From positions 1 through 45,346 of the forward strand of contig CACYAW010000044.1 of NCBI GenBank assembly GCA_902772455.1: a stretch of 45,346 bases of DNA, given 5' to 3'. The notes below the pieces were generated by a model that saw only the letters and a program-made list of their open reading frames with translations, was not told the DNA's origin and made no database searches. Shown here piece after piece: positions 18,139 to 26,149 of this stretch. This DNA is from an uncultured Bacteroidales bacterium (GTDB lineage: Bacteria; Bacteroidota; Bacteroidia; Bacteroidales; Muribaculaceae). The first letter of the stretch is position 1. Each line of letters opens with the position of its first letter. The position numbers were made by a program, and so were the translations under genes.

Positions 18139-18354
18139 TCAGTCTTCGCGATATTCCAGGATATCACCGGGTTGGCAACCCAGCTCACGGCAGATACTCT
18201 CAAGCGTTGTGAAGCGGATGGCTTTGGCCTTGCCGGTCTTCAGGATGGAGAGGTTGGCAGGCGTCAGTCCCACGCGCTCGGCGAGTTCGCCTAGGCCAAT
18301 CTTGCGCTTGGCCATTTCCACATCAAGATTTACTATGATTTTACCCACGTTCAA
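18139..18354 (-). CDS. XRE/Cro-type helix-turn-helix regulator (YozG-like)
   Basis: This 71-residue protein is almost entirely one DNA-binding domain. It reads VNLDVEMAKRKIGLGELAERVGLTPANLSILKTGKAKAIRFTTLESICRELGCQPGDILEY, with the HTH at about 22-44. Small XRE proteins of this type commonly follow a DUF2975 membrane protein, as here (4 bp apart). It probably represses its own operon through the palindromes at 19,059-19,139. Operon partnership is seen in the sequence; autorepression is inferred. Confidence 0.88.
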   Translation of the reverse strand: MNVGKIIVNLDVEMAKRKIGLGELAERVGLTPANLSILKTGKAKAIRFTTLESICRELGCQPGDILEYRED

Positions 18355-18358
18355 ATTT

Positions 18359-19009
18359 TTAAATAGTTAAGTCAAGTTCTTCTTTCTGCTTCAGCCCCAG
18401 AGCGAAAATCTCGGCCATGAGAAGAATCAGGCATGCACTAAGAAAACCGGTGCCTGATGTAACATAATACAGGCCTGAATGACCGACAGTGTAATTTGCC
18501 AGGGATAGTAATTCAGATTGATGATAATCAATTATCAAGTTAGCAGCAATAGAATAAACCGAAAGTATTAACATGCACACTGCAACATAATTCAACAATT
18601 TCACATTTTTCCAATCAAAAATGATTCCCTTGTTCACATTAATAATCACCTTTATGAATTTGACAAAGGAAACGATGATCAGGTAAAACAGACAAATATC
18701 CATTGCCCAAATCAATATAAACTTAAGGAAACCAGGTAATGGCGAAAACGGCCCTTTAACAATTTGCGGTTGCCTTACTCGCTGTGACAATTTAACCCGT
18801 GCTTCAGTAGGCCAGACTTTCACATCTTTTCCCCATCGGTCCTTCATTATCACGCAGTTCTCGTCACTTATCTCATTAGGAGACAGGCGGACAATTGAGG
18901 TGTAAGCATACTTAGAGATATTGTCAGGGACTGTAGCGAAAGCGCTAATAAACTGAATAATCTCCAATGAGATAATTATTACACATAATATGTTAAGTTT
19001 AGTTTTCAT
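18359..19009 (-). CDS. DUF2975-type membrane protein
   Basis: The 216-residue protein has four hydrophobic segments (about 5-25, 98-122, 142-163 and 183-205) and a polar loop after the first helix (about 27-92). This layout, with an XRE regulator directly downstream, is that of DUF2975 proteins. Their biochemical role is not established. The two genes are almost certainly co-transcribed from the operator-flanked promoter at 19,076-19,107. Confidence 0.8.
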   Translation of the reverse strand: MKTKLNILCVIIISLEIIQFISAFATVPDNISKYAYTSIVRLSPNEISDENCVIMKDRWGKDVKVWPTEARVKLSQRVRQPQIVKGPFSPLPGFLKFILIWAMDICLFYLIIVSFVKFIKVIINVNKGIIFDWKNVKLLNYVAVCMLILSVYSIAANLIIDYHQSELLSLANYTVGHSGLYYVTSGTGFLSACLILLMAEIFALGLKQKEELDLTI

Positions 19010-19058
19010 AATTATTATTGATTAAGAGATTAATATTTTTCGTTTAATTTTAATTATT

Positions 19059-19139
19059 TATCGTTTTTCGATATGCAAAAGTAAAAACGGTTTTGGTGCC
19101 GTGCAAGAAATATCGATAAAATTTTATCGAAAAACGATA
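19059..19139 (-). promoter_or_regulatory. Promoter flanked by paired operator palindromes
   Basis: The minus-strand promoter is TACTTTTG (19,076-19,083) with CTTG at 19,104-19,107 and a 20-bp spacer. TATCGTTTTTCGATA lies at 19,059-19,073, over the expected start point. Its exact inverse TATCGAAAAACGATA lies at 19,125-19,139. An overlapping perfect 18-bp palindrome, TCGATAAAATTTTATCGA, lies at 19,113-19,130 just upstream of -33. The geometry suggests autoregulation by the XRE protein, with looping or cooperative binding. Confidence 0.75.
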
Positions 19140-19293
19140 AATTTAACCTTTGTTTGCATTTCAAGAGAATAATCACCTGGTTTCTCATTATATAAAAAAC
19201 CCACGACTACCAGAGAGAATATCCTCTGGTTGTTGGCATTATTTTTGCAGTGACTATGATATGTGTTTTACTATTTAAAATTGATTTAAGGAT

Positions 19294-19611
19294 ATGATAC
19301 TGACAACAACTCCTCAAGTAGAGGGTTACACGATTAGAGAGTACAAGGGCGTAGTGACTGGCGAGACGATTATCGGCGCCAACTTCATGAAGGATATTTT
19401 TGCCGGCATCCGCGACATCGTGGGCGGCCGTTCGTCCAGCTACGAGAAAGTGCTGCGCCAGGCCAAGGACACCTCGATGCAGGAAATGATGGAACGCGCA
19501 CAGGCTATGGGCGCCAACGCCATCGTAGGCATCGACATCGACTACGAGACCATCGGCGAGAGCAACTCCATGCTCATGGTCGCCACCAGCGGCACCGCCG
19601 TGGTCATCTAA
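19294..19611 (+). CDS. YbjQ/UPF0145 family protein
   Basis: The 105-residue protein has the typical layout: [28 protein letters not shown] at the start, the central [40 protein letters not shown] block and a hydrophobic C-terminal strand. Members form small homo-oligomeric (often pentameric) rings. They are annotated as heavy-metal-binding on weak evidence and the role is unknown. TATTTTTG at 19,240-19,247 is a possible -7 box. Family assignment is secure, function is not. Confidence 0.9.
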   Translation: MILTTTPQVEGYTIREYKGVVTGETIIGANFMKDIFAGIRDIVGGRSSSYEKVLRQAKDTSMQEMMERAQAMGANAIVGIDIDYETIGESNSMLMVATSGTAVVI

Positions 19612-19617
19612 AACTAG

Positions 19618-19765
19618 AAACTACGAATTGCGCAAATTAGACTAATTGGCATCCGCGTTGATGCGAGCTGCGCTCGCAGCTTAAAGCTTAAAGGGGCTTC
19701 CGCATTCCATATTGTTTTGGAGTGCGGATGCCACATATTAGTATCTTTCTCGTAATTCGTAGTTT
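19618..19765. repeat. Imperfect long inverted-repeat element
   Basis: The outer arms AAACTACGAATT (19,618-19,629) and AATTCGTAGTTT (19,754-19,765) are perfect inverse copies. Nested inside are TGGCATCCGCG/GTGCGGATGCCA, GCATTCC/GGAGTGC and a GAGCTGCGCTCGCAGC dyad. The element fills the space between the convergent ybjQ-like and fic genes and could terminate both. The GCATCCGC box links it to repeats near 8.7 kb and 13.45 kb. Confidence 0.7.
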
Positions 19766-19769
19766 ACTT

Positions 19770-19796
19770 TTTGACGATTTCGATGATGGTTGTGGC
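19770..19796. repeat. 27-bp direct repeat, copy 1 (remnant of the GH31 3' end)
   Basis: This 27-bp segment is identical to 20,650-20,676, which is the 3' end of the GH31 gene. On the minus strand it still encodes ATTIIEIVK in frame, then K and a TAA. The repeat ends on the last base of the fic stop codon, so the fic gene is framed by the two copies. Confidence 0.85.
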
Positions 19797-20578
19797 TAGA
19801 AGAAAAGCATGGTGCGGCTGTTTTTTTTCTTCTGGTTAAGCGCATCCTGCATTTGCTTGACTGCGGCATGGAAGAAGAAGGCTATCAGGTGCTCGTCGGT
19901 GCCATCGGTCCTTTTGGCCTTGAGGGCGCTGATGTATTGCTGGCGGTCCTCTTTAAGGATGATAAGTTCCGGCAGGTGATGCTGCAACAGGATGAAGTTG
20001 GATAACAAACGTCCCGTGCGCCCGTTCCCGTCACGGAATGGGTGCAGGTACTCATAGAAGCCATGAAAACGCGCTGCCAGCACCATCGGATGAATGTCGC
20101 CCTCGGCCATCGCTCTCGCTGTCGATTCCATGAGGCGCGGCACCTGGGCAATCAGTTTCTCGTGGTCACCAAACACCGTATCGCCGGCCGCCATATCCAC
20201 CGTGGTAAACTCGCCAGGAACAGCGCCAGGAGCCCGATATGGTAAGGTATTCAGCGTGACCAAACGATTCAGCGTTTTCATCAGTTCCACGTCAAAGGGA
20301 TGGTCTAAGTGGTCATGCATCCACTCATAGGCCTTGAAGTGGTCGGCCATCTCCTGACATTCCAGCAGCGTCTTGCCCACTGGATAGTAGCCTAGCCCCT
20401 GCTCAAACAGCTCACGCGTGTCATCGACTGAGAACGAGGAACCCTCAATACCACAACTATGGCATGAGAAGATAACCTCGGAGTGCTTACGGAACTCCAA
20501 GTCGCCCATCGGCTTCGCGATTCGGTCCAGGTAATCCTTGGCCAATTTGTCGTATTGCTTTATCTCTTGCTCAAACAT
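19796..20578 (-). CDS. Fic family protein (probable AMP-transferase)
   Basis: Fic proteins usually transfer AMP from ATP to hydroxyl side chains of target proteins. The 260-residue product has the intact active-site motif HPFRDGNGRTGR (about 175-186, consensus HxFx(D/E)GNGRxxR). Near the N-terminus is SCGIEGS (about 41-47), which fits the inhibitory (S/T)xxxE(G/N) motif of class II Fic proteins, so activity is probably self-restrained. No antitoxin gene is adjacent. Direct repeats at 19,770-19,796 and 20,650-20,676 suggest a late insertion beside the GH31 gene. A TACTTTTG box (20,584-20,591) sits very close to the start. The target is unknown. Confidence 0.9.
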   Translation of the reverse strand: MFEQEIKQYDKLAKDYLDRIAKPMGDLEFRKHSEVIFSCHSCGIEGSSFSVDDTRELFEQGLGYYPVGKTLLECQEMADHFKAYEWMHDHLDHPFDVELMKTLNRLVTLNTLPYRAPGAVPGEFTTVDMAAGDTVFGDHEKLIAQVPRLMESTARAMAEGDIHPMVLAARFHGFYEYLHPFRDGNGRTGRLLSNFILLQHHLPELIILKEDRQQYISALKAKRTDGTDEHLIAFFFHAAVKQMQDALNQKKKNSRTMLFF

Positions 20579-20646
20579 CGCCTCAAAAGTACTGCTATTC
20601 TGCCGAATGGCATAGTGTTTCTTGTCTTTGTTGTTCTCTAATATGG

Positions 20647-23016
20647 TTATTTGACGATTTCGATGATGGTTGTGGCGGTGACGTCGGGGATGGTGACGGG
20701 AATGGTCAATGTACCACTTTTCTTGTCATAGCTCATGCCCTTGGCCTTCTTGCCGTTGATTTTCACCTTGCCGGGCTTAAAGGTGGCGGGGATAATCAGG
20801 CGGTAGGCCTTGCTGGGGGCGTCGCCGTCGATGTTGCCTCGGCCCTGGATGGTGATGTAGTTGGTGCGGCCCTGGGGCGTGGCGGTGAACTGAATCAGGC
20901 GGTGCTTGTCCCTGGCCAGGGTGCCTGTCGAGTGCAGGTCGTCGTCAAAGAGGATGAACGATGACGGTGCGTCACTAGCATAATAGACAATATCCAGATT
21001 GTCGGGATCATAGTCACCCACATTCTGCATCTTGTAGTTGGCCTGAGGGATAAAGGCTCCCGCACGGGCAAACAGCGGCAGCACCTCGATGGGGGCATCG
21101 TAGTTAATCGTCGTGTGGCCCTGATAGGACTTCTCGGGATGGTTGATATCGACCCAAGTGCCCTCGGGGAAGGTGATCTCGCGGCTCACGGCTCCCTGCT
21201 GCATCACGGGCGCCACCATCACGTCGTGGCCCCACAGGTACTGGTCGTTGATGTGGTCATAACGGGCGATGTCGTTGTCGTCCTCATAGAAGCCCAGCGG
21301 ACGTACCAGGGGCAGACCGTTCCAGGCGTTGTCATAGGCCAGCGTGTAATTATAGGGCAGCCACTTGTAGCGCTCCTTGATGATGCGCAGCGTGAGGTCG
21401 CCAAATTCCTTGTAGTTGTAGGGTTCAGCCTGGTAGGTCGAGTGGGTGCGCAGCATGGGCGAGAACAGGCCCAGCTGCAGCCAGCGGATGTAGAGTTCGC
21501 CGTCACGCTTGTTAGCGGGATCGACGGCAAAGCCGCCCACGTCGTGTGACATGTAACCCAGTCCGCTCAAGCCCGTGTTGAGCATGATGTTGACCTGGGG
21601 CTGCATACCGCCCCACGAGCGGGACACATCGGTGGACCAGGGGAATACCGAGTAGCGCTGCAGGCCCGCTGTGCCGGCGCGCATCATGACCATCGGGCGA
21701 CGGTCGGGGTACTCCTCCTTGAACATATCATAGATGATGCGGCTCCAGTCGTTGCCATACACATTGTGGTACTGCTCGGCGGTCAGACCGTTCCAGTGTC
21801 GTATCTCGAGCGGATGCTTCTCGGGTTCGCCCAAGTCACCCCACCAGCCGGTCACGCCTTCCTCGGTGAGTTGCTTGTAGCGGTTGCGTAGCCACAGACG
21901 TGTGGCAGGGTTGGAAACGTCAAACATGCCGCCCTGCCCCACCCAGATAGTTACCGTGTGGGTCGTATCGGTGCCATCGGTCTTGCAGAACAAGCCCTGG
22001 GGGTCCAGCAGGCGGTAGTTGTCGATGGCGCGTCCGTTGGTGAGCACATAGGGCTGCGAGATGGTCACCACGTTGACGCCCTTCTCCTTGAAGTCGCGCA
22101 GCATCTTGCGGTGGTCGGGCCACTGCTGCTTGTCCCACTCCAGGCGTCCCATATCCTCCTCCTTGCCGTACCAGTATAGGTCAAAGACGATGCCGTCCAG
22201 CGGATAGCCTTCGCGCTTGAGGGTATCGACCACGCCCTCGCTCTCGCGTTGGTCGTGGTAGCCATATTTTGAGGTAATGTAACCCAGCGTCCACAGCGGC
22301 GGCAGTTCCTGGCGGCCTACCAGCCAAGTGAAGTTCTTGACCACATTCTCGACCTTGCCGTTGCCATTGATGATGTAATAGGAAAGCGGTTGCGGTGAGG
22401 TCGAGGTGTACTCGATGGAATGGTCACCGATGTAGAGCGAGGATTTGCAGAAGTCGTCAAAGAAAACGCCGTAGCCTTCGGATGAGATCACAAAGGGCAT
22501 GGTGATGCCCATCTGCTTGGTGCGAGCCTCGCCCATCTGGTAACCGTAATTCTGCGCATTGTAGTTGATGAGGGTATCTCCGGCAAGGTTGAACGAGTAG
22601 CCACGCTCGCCCGCACCATAGAACGACTCACCTGGATTGTGCACCAGCACCACCTTTGAAGAGTCACGCAAGGGAACAATGTCAGCCAGCAATTCGGTTT
22701 TGCGGTTGTCCACCTTTATCAGGCAGAATGGCTTGATTAAATCCACTACAAGTCCACTCTCGGTAATCATCTTGCTCACCGTGTCATTTTCGATAATCTT
22801 GACCTTGGGCTTTGCGTTCCTGTCCAAAGTCAATGACGGAAGCCTGGAGCCATTCCAATCGTCGGGTATTACATCCACGCGCAAGATGTCATCACTGATG
22901 GCTGTTACGCTGACAGTTTTTTGCCTCACCTCATAAGTTATGGTCGTCTGCTGAGCCATGGCTGCCAAAGCTAATATGGCAACAGCGACCATCGTTATTA
23001 TCCTGTAAAGTTTCAT
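20647..23016 (-). CDS. Glycoside hydrolase family 31 (alpha-glucosidase/alpha-xylosidase type)
   Basis: The 789-residue exported enzyme has signal peptide MKLYRIITMVAVAILALAAMAQ. It has an N-terminal beta-sandwich with FYGAGERGYSFNLAGDT (about 133-149) and a (beta/alpha)8 catalytic domain beginning near LWTLGYITSKYGY. The nucleophile Asp is in WWGDLGEPEKHP (about residue 394). The acid/base Asp is in YMSHDVGGF (about 490), and the substrate-binding PMVMMRAGTAGLQRYSVFPWSTDVSRSW segment is present. C-terminal beta domains complete the family layout. It releases terminal alpha-linked sugars, probably in the periplasm; exact specificity cannot be read from sequence. It lies 8 bp after the membrane-protein gene at 23,024. 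The first Met is preceded by ordinary spacer. Confidence 0.93.
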   Translation of the reverse strand: MKLYRIITMVAVAILALAAMAQQTTITYEVRQKTVSVTAISDDILRVDVIPDDWNGSRLPSLTLDRNAKPKVKIIENDTVSKMITESGLVVDLIKPFCLIKVDNRKTELLADIVPLRDSSKVVLVHNPGESFYGAGERGYSFNLAGDTLINYNAQNYGYQMGEARTKQMGITMPFVISSEGYGVFFDDFCKSSLYIGDHSIEYTSTSPQPLSYYIINGNGKVENVVKNFTWLVGRQELPPLWTLGYITSKYGYHDQRESEGVVDTLKREGYPLDGIVFDLYWYGKEEDMGRLEWDKQQWPDHRKMLRDFKEKGVNVVTISQPYVLTNGRAIDNYRLLDPQGLFCKTDGTDTTHTVTIWVGQGGMFDVSNPATRLWLRNRYKQLTEEGVTGWWGDLGEPEKHPLEIRHWNGLTAEQYHNVYGNDWSRIIYDMFKEEYPDRRPMVMMRAGTAGLQRYSVFPWSTDVSRSWGGMQPQVNIMLNTGLSGLGYMSHDVGGFAVDPANKRDGELYIRWLQLGLFSPMLRTHSTYQAEPYNYKEFGDLTLRIIKERYKWLPYNYTLAYDNAWNGLPLVRPLGFYEDDNDIARYDHINDQYLWGHDVMVAPVMQQGAVSREITFPEGTWVDINHPEKSYQGHTTINYDAPIEVLPLFARAGAFIPQANYKMQNVGDYDPDNLDIVYYASDAPSSFILFDDDLHSTGTLARDKHRLIQFTATPQGRTNYITIQGRGNIDGDAPSKAYRLIIPATFKPGKVKINGKKAKGMSYDKKSGTLTIPVTIPDVTATTIIEIVK
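20650..20676. repeat. 27-bp direct repeat, copy 2 (within the GH31 3' end)
   Basis: Identical to 19,770-19,796. It encodes the last nine residues of the GH31 protein (ATTIIEIVK); the TAA stop follows at 20,647-20,649. Confidence 0.85.
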
Positions 23017-23023
23017 CGCAGTT

Positions 23024-23707
23024 CTATTTATTATTTGTATTCATTTCAATCCTTGACTCGCTCTCTTCCACGAGTTTTCGCAAGCGCCTGAAATCTTGTT
23101 CGTCTTCTTCATCCAAGCCTTCACTATCTTTATTCGCAAATAAAGATTTCTCCCCTTTCATGATTGAAAGCATCACCATGAGAAGGGTCAATCCCATGAG
23201 AAGGCCAACACCAGAGAAGTAGAGCAAGACACTCTCTACTATCAATAGAATGATACCTACCCATAACCTCAACCTTTGTTGCATGGCCAGCCATCCAGCG
23301 AGAATCAGCAATAACCCGCTTAAGATTATGCATGATTTAGACACAAAACCGCCATCATCAAAAACCGCCATGACAACAACAAAAGCCATAAAAATGGCCG
23401 ATTGGATTATCCACATCCGGTCATGAGCGGCCAACAATGCCCTTGGAGTCTCGGCACGGGCCATTCTTTTGTGAGAGACATAACTAATCAGTGCCGACAA
23501 GAGGAACACACCCCCCAATAACAACATGAGAGGCGCTACAGTAAAGTCATTAGCGCCACCAAAGAAGAACATCATAATAAGGCCAAAGGCGACAAATATA
23601 ATGGACACGGAGAGGAGCATAATAGTCATGCCTCGCCCTCTGGCAGCCGATCGCTGGATGCTTCCCATCAGCCACTCAATCTCTTTGTCTCTTTCTTCTT
23701 CGGTCAT
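23024..23707 (-). CDS. Small four-pass membrane protein (expanded family, member 4)
   Basis: The 227-residue product has a charged N-terminus (TEEERDKEIEWLMGSIQRSAARGRG). Several hydrophobic segments follow (about 28-50, 56-76, 95-130 and 145-175), and the tail EEDEQDFRRLRKLVEESESR matches members 2 and 3 at 16.6-17.8 kb. The sequence before its ATG (AGTGCGTGTT) matches that of member 3. It is immediately upstream of the GH31 gene (8 bp) and probably shares its transcript. A TAATTTTG promoter box lies at 23,737-23,744. Function is unknown. Confidence 0.75.
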   Translation of the reverse strand: MTEEERDKEIEWLMGSIQRSAARGRGMTIMLLSVSIIFVAFGLIMMFFFGGANDFTVAPLMLLLGGVFLLSALISYVSHKRMARAETPRALLAAHDRMWIIQSAIFMAFVVVMAVFDDGGFVSKSCIILSGLLLILAGWLAMQQRLRLWVGIILLIVESVLLYFSGVGLLMGLTLLMVMLSIMKGEKSLFANKDSEGLDEEDEQDFRRLRKLVEESESRIEMNTNNK

Positions 23708-23736
23708 AACACGCACTTTTTAATTTTACTTTGTCG

Positions 23737-23768
23737 CAAAATTACAAACTATTGCTGAAAAAATCAAC
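23737..23768 (-). promoter_or_regulatory. Promoter of the membrane protein/GH31 transcript
   Basis: Minus-strand TAATTTTG (23,737-23,744) with GTTG at 23,765-23,768 and a 20-bp spacer, 30 bp before the ATG at 23,707. Confidence 0.55.
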
Positions 23769-23853
23769 AGTTCCCATTCAAAAAACCAAACTATGTCAAC
23801 ATCGTGTGAAAAGAATGTAAATAACCCCTGCGGGATAATCCAACGTTTTTCAC

Positions 23854-23861
23854 TACCTTTG
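23854..23861 (+). promoter_or_regulatory. -7 box upstream of dnaB
   Basis: TACCTTTG is a perfect match to TAnnTTTG, 45 bp before the dnaB ATG. The -33 region is weak. Confidence 0.5.
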
Positions 23862-23905
23862 CCCTCCCAAGCATCAAACAACCACGACAACGACAAAACG
23901 ATATA

Positions 23906-25471
23906 ATGGAAGAATTTGAAACCGGCAAACAGGCGCGCCGACGCACGCGCCCCACTCATGAGCCCGAAATCACAAGCGAGTTCGGCAAGCTCCCGCCTCA
24001 GGACACCGCGCTCGAGGATGCGGTGCTGGGCGCGATAATGCTGGAGAGAGACGCCTATAACAACGTGTGCGAGATCCTCAAGCCCGAGGCGTTCTATAAC
24101 CCTGCAAACCAGAAGATTTACGAGGCCATCCAAACGCTGTCGGCTCAAGGAAAGCCCATCGACATGCTTACCGTGACCGACCAGCTGCGCACCAACAAGG
24201 TGCTTGACGAGGTGGGTGGCGCCATCCGCATCAGCGAGTTGACAGGCATGGTGTCAAGTGCGGCCAACGTCGAGTTCCACGCCCGCATCGTGGCACAGAA
24301 ATACCTGGCCCGCGAACTCATCAGTTACAGCAGCCAGGTGCAGCAGCTCGCCTTTGACGAGTCTGTCGACGTGTATGACCTGATGCAGGAAGCCGAGGGC
24401 AAACTGTTTGAGATTTCCAAGAACACCCTCAAGCGCGACGTCATCCCCATCGAGAATGCCGTGCAGGACGCCATCAAGAAAATCGAGTGGGCCGCCAACC
24501 GTCCCGAGGGCCTCAGCGGTCTGGAGTCGGGCTACCACAAACTTGACCGCCTGACCAGCGGCTGGCAGAACAGCGACCTGATCATCATCGCCGCCCGCCC
24601 CGCCATGGGTAAGACGGCCTTTGTCCTGTCGATGGCCAAGAACATGGCTGTTGACTACAATCATCCCGTCGCCGTGTTCTCGCTCGAGATGTCGAGCCTG
24701 CAGCTCGTGAACCGCCTCATCAGCAACGTGTGCTCGCTCGAAGGTGAGAAAATCAAGAGCGGACAGCTCACCCAACCCGAGTGGGAGAACCTGATGACGC
24801 GCACACGCAGCTTGAGCACCGCGCCCCTCTATATCGACGACACGCCTTCACTGTCCATCTTTGAGCTCCGCACCAAAGCCCGCCGCCTGGTGCGCGAACA
24901 CGGCGTGAAAATCATCATCATCGACTACCTGCAGCTGATGAACGCCACCGGTATGAAGTTCGGCAGCCGCGAGCAGGAGGTGAGCACTATTTCACGCAAC
25001 CTCAAGCAGCTGGCCAAGGAACTGGACATCCCCATCATCGCCCTGTCGCAGCTCAACCGTAGCGTCGAGACCCGTGCCGCCGACGACAAACTGGGCAAGC
25101 GCCCGCAGTTGAGCGACCTGCGCGAATCGGGCGCCATCGAGCAGGATGCCGACATCGTGTGCTTCATCCACCGTCCCGAGTACTACACCCACTCCAGCGA
25201 GGATGCCCAGGGCAACAACATCCGCGGCCTGGCCGAATTCATCGTTGCCAAGCACCGTAGCGGTGCCACCGAGACCATCAACCTGCACTTCGTCAGCAAG
25301 TATGCCCGCTTCGAGAACCAGGGCGAACAGGACCTGTTGAGCAACGAAACCACCTACGAATCCAAGATGAACGCCACCGGCGACACAGCCCCCAACCTCG
25401 CTCCCCCACCCCCAATCCCTCCCAACCAGGACTGGATGCCCGATGACAACGACAAACCCACCCCCTTCTAG
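23906..25471 (+). CDS. dnaB: Replicative DNA helicase
   Basis: DnaB is the hexameric helicase that unwinds DNA at the replication fork. The 521-residue protein has the N-terminal domain (PPQDTALEDAVLGAIMLERDAYNNVCEIL, about 29-57), the linker and a RecA-like domain with Walker A IIAARPAMGKTAFVLSMA (about 230-247). Walker B is KIIIIDYLQLM, followed by PIIALSQLNRSVETR and LSDLRESGAIEQDADIVCFIHRPEYY. It ends with a Pro-rich tail (APPPPIPPNQDWMPDDN), making it about 50 aa longer than the E. coli protein. No intein is present. A strong terminator follows. Confidence 0.97.
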   Translation: MEEFETGKQARRRTRPTHEPEITSEFGKLPPQDTALEDAVLGAIMLERDAYNNVCEILKPEAFYNPANQKIYEAIQTLSAQGKPIDMLTVTDQLRTNKVLDEVGGAIRISELTGMVSSAANVEFHARIVAQKYLARELISYSSQVQQLAFDESVDVYDLMQEAEGKLFEISKNTLKRDVIPIENAVQDAIKKIEWAANRPEGLSGLESGYHKLDRLTSGWQNSDLIIIAARPAMGKTAFVLSMAKNMAVDYNHPVAVFSLEMSSLQLVNRLISNVCSLEGEKIKSGQLTQPEWENLMTRTRSLSTAPLYIDDTPSLSIFELRTKARRLVREHGVKIIIIDYLQLMNATGMKFGSREQEVSTISRNLKQLAKELDIPIIALSQLNRSVETRAADDKLGKRPQLSDLRESGAIEQDADIVCFIHRPEYYTHSSEDAQGNNIRGLAEFIVAKHRSGATETINLHFVSKYARFENQGEQDLLSNETTYESKMNATGDTAPNLAPPPPIPPNQDWMPDDNDKPTPF

Positions 25472-25503
25472 AGAGGGATCAATAGGTAATAAAATAGATG
25501 ATG

Positions 25504-25552
25504 AACCCTTCAAGGGCAAAACTTTCACAACGTTTTCGCTCCTTGAAGGGTT
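25504..25552 (+). terminator. dnaB terminator
   Basis: A 12-bp perfect outer stem (AACCCTTCAAGG with CCTTGAAGGGTT) encloses an inner AAAAC/GTTTT stem. A T-rich TTATTAGTGTTTTTT follows. Confidence 0.85.
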
Positions 25553-25595
25553 TATTAGTGTTTTTTAGGAATTCACACCCCATCAACCTCAAACT

Positions 25596-25611
25596 TTGGC
25601 ACGGTATTTGT
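25596..25611 (+). promoter_or_regulatory. Sigma-54-type promoter, copy A
   Basis: TTGGCACGGTATTTGT fits the -24/-12 pattern, with GG at 25,598-25,599 and, 10 nt on, GT instead of the usual GC. It is followed by TCGAACTCATAATTTTGGAG, a block also found after copy B at 27,995. AATTC, ACC, ATCA and TCAAA blocks upstream are also shared between the copies. Confidence 0.55.
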
Positions 25612-25658
25612 AACTCCACCATCGAACTCATAATTTTGGAGGTTTTTTAGGGTTAAAC

Positions 25659-25745
25659 ATGATTGTCAGCATCCCTCGTGAGAGTCGTGCTGAATATTTT
25701 ATTTGCCCACCTGCAGTAACCAGCAGACACTTGACCGAGCGATAA
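25659..25745 (+). CDS. Possible 28-residue peptide downstream of sigma-54 promoter A
   Basis: An ATG ORF of 28 codons begins MIVSIPRESRAEYF, with AGGG six bases before the start. Its only support is its place after the sigma-54 module, mirroring the short ORF after copy B. The peptides are not similar in sequence. It could easily be chance. Confidence 0.2.
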   Translation: MIVSIPRESRAEYFICPPAVTSRHLTER

Positions 25746-25905
25746 AAAGGGAACGATATAGCAGTTGACCCTGAAAGTTTTTTTTAATGCGAATTTCGCT
25801 AATGACAAATAATACTTCGCATTAAATCGGTCAAATTCTTGTAATTAGCATTAGCCCCGCAGGGTTTGGGGCCAACAGCTACATCATTGCCAATAAAAAA
25901 GCGTG

Positions 25906-25946
25906 CGGCCAACGACTATGGATGAAAGAGCCGTTGGTGTTTTTTA
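25906..25946 (+). terminator. Rho-independent terminator
   Basis: CCAACG (25,909-25,914) pairs with CGTTGG (25,932-25,937), then a T-run follows (25,938-25,945 with one interruption). Confidence 0.65.
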
Positions 25947-25956
25947 TGCCATCGGA

Positions 25957-25987
25957 TTGGTTTTATGGGCAATTTGGTGTATATTTG
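25957..25987 (+). promoter_or_regulatory. Promoter of the AAA+ ATPase gene
   Basis: TTGG (25,957-25,960) and TATATTTG (25,980-25,987) with a 19-bp spacer. The leader to the ATG at 26,150 would be about 155 nt. Confidence 0.5.
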
Positions 25988-26149
25988 CAACGATTTAAAG
26001 GATTCATTCACATAGTTGCCCAATCACGATGTAAAAGATTATGATTATTGATGCCGCCCCCCAAAGGTCAGGAGCAGTCTGGAGTCATAATGGAAAAAGA
26101 GTTTACTCAAATTGGGCAAATGACTATACGAATATAAAATTGATGAATT

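Larger units (their letters stand above)
25623..25946 (+). ncRNA. Candidate structured RNA from the sigma-54 promoter
   Basis: Between the sigma-54-type promoter and the hairpin at 25,909-25,945 lies a ~320-nt stretch with no substantial ORF. It has several strong dyads: AATGCGAA/TTCGCATT (25,786-25,793 with 25,816-25,823), GCCCC/GGGGC (about 25,854-25,882) and the terminal hairpin. It may be a structured non-coding RNA or a leader carrying a tiny ORF. It is not matched to a known family. Confidence 0.35.

Noticed and set aside
17995-18294. 99-codon plus-strand ORF over the XRE gene
   Set aside because: Half of it is the reverse of the well-supported XRE coding sequence.
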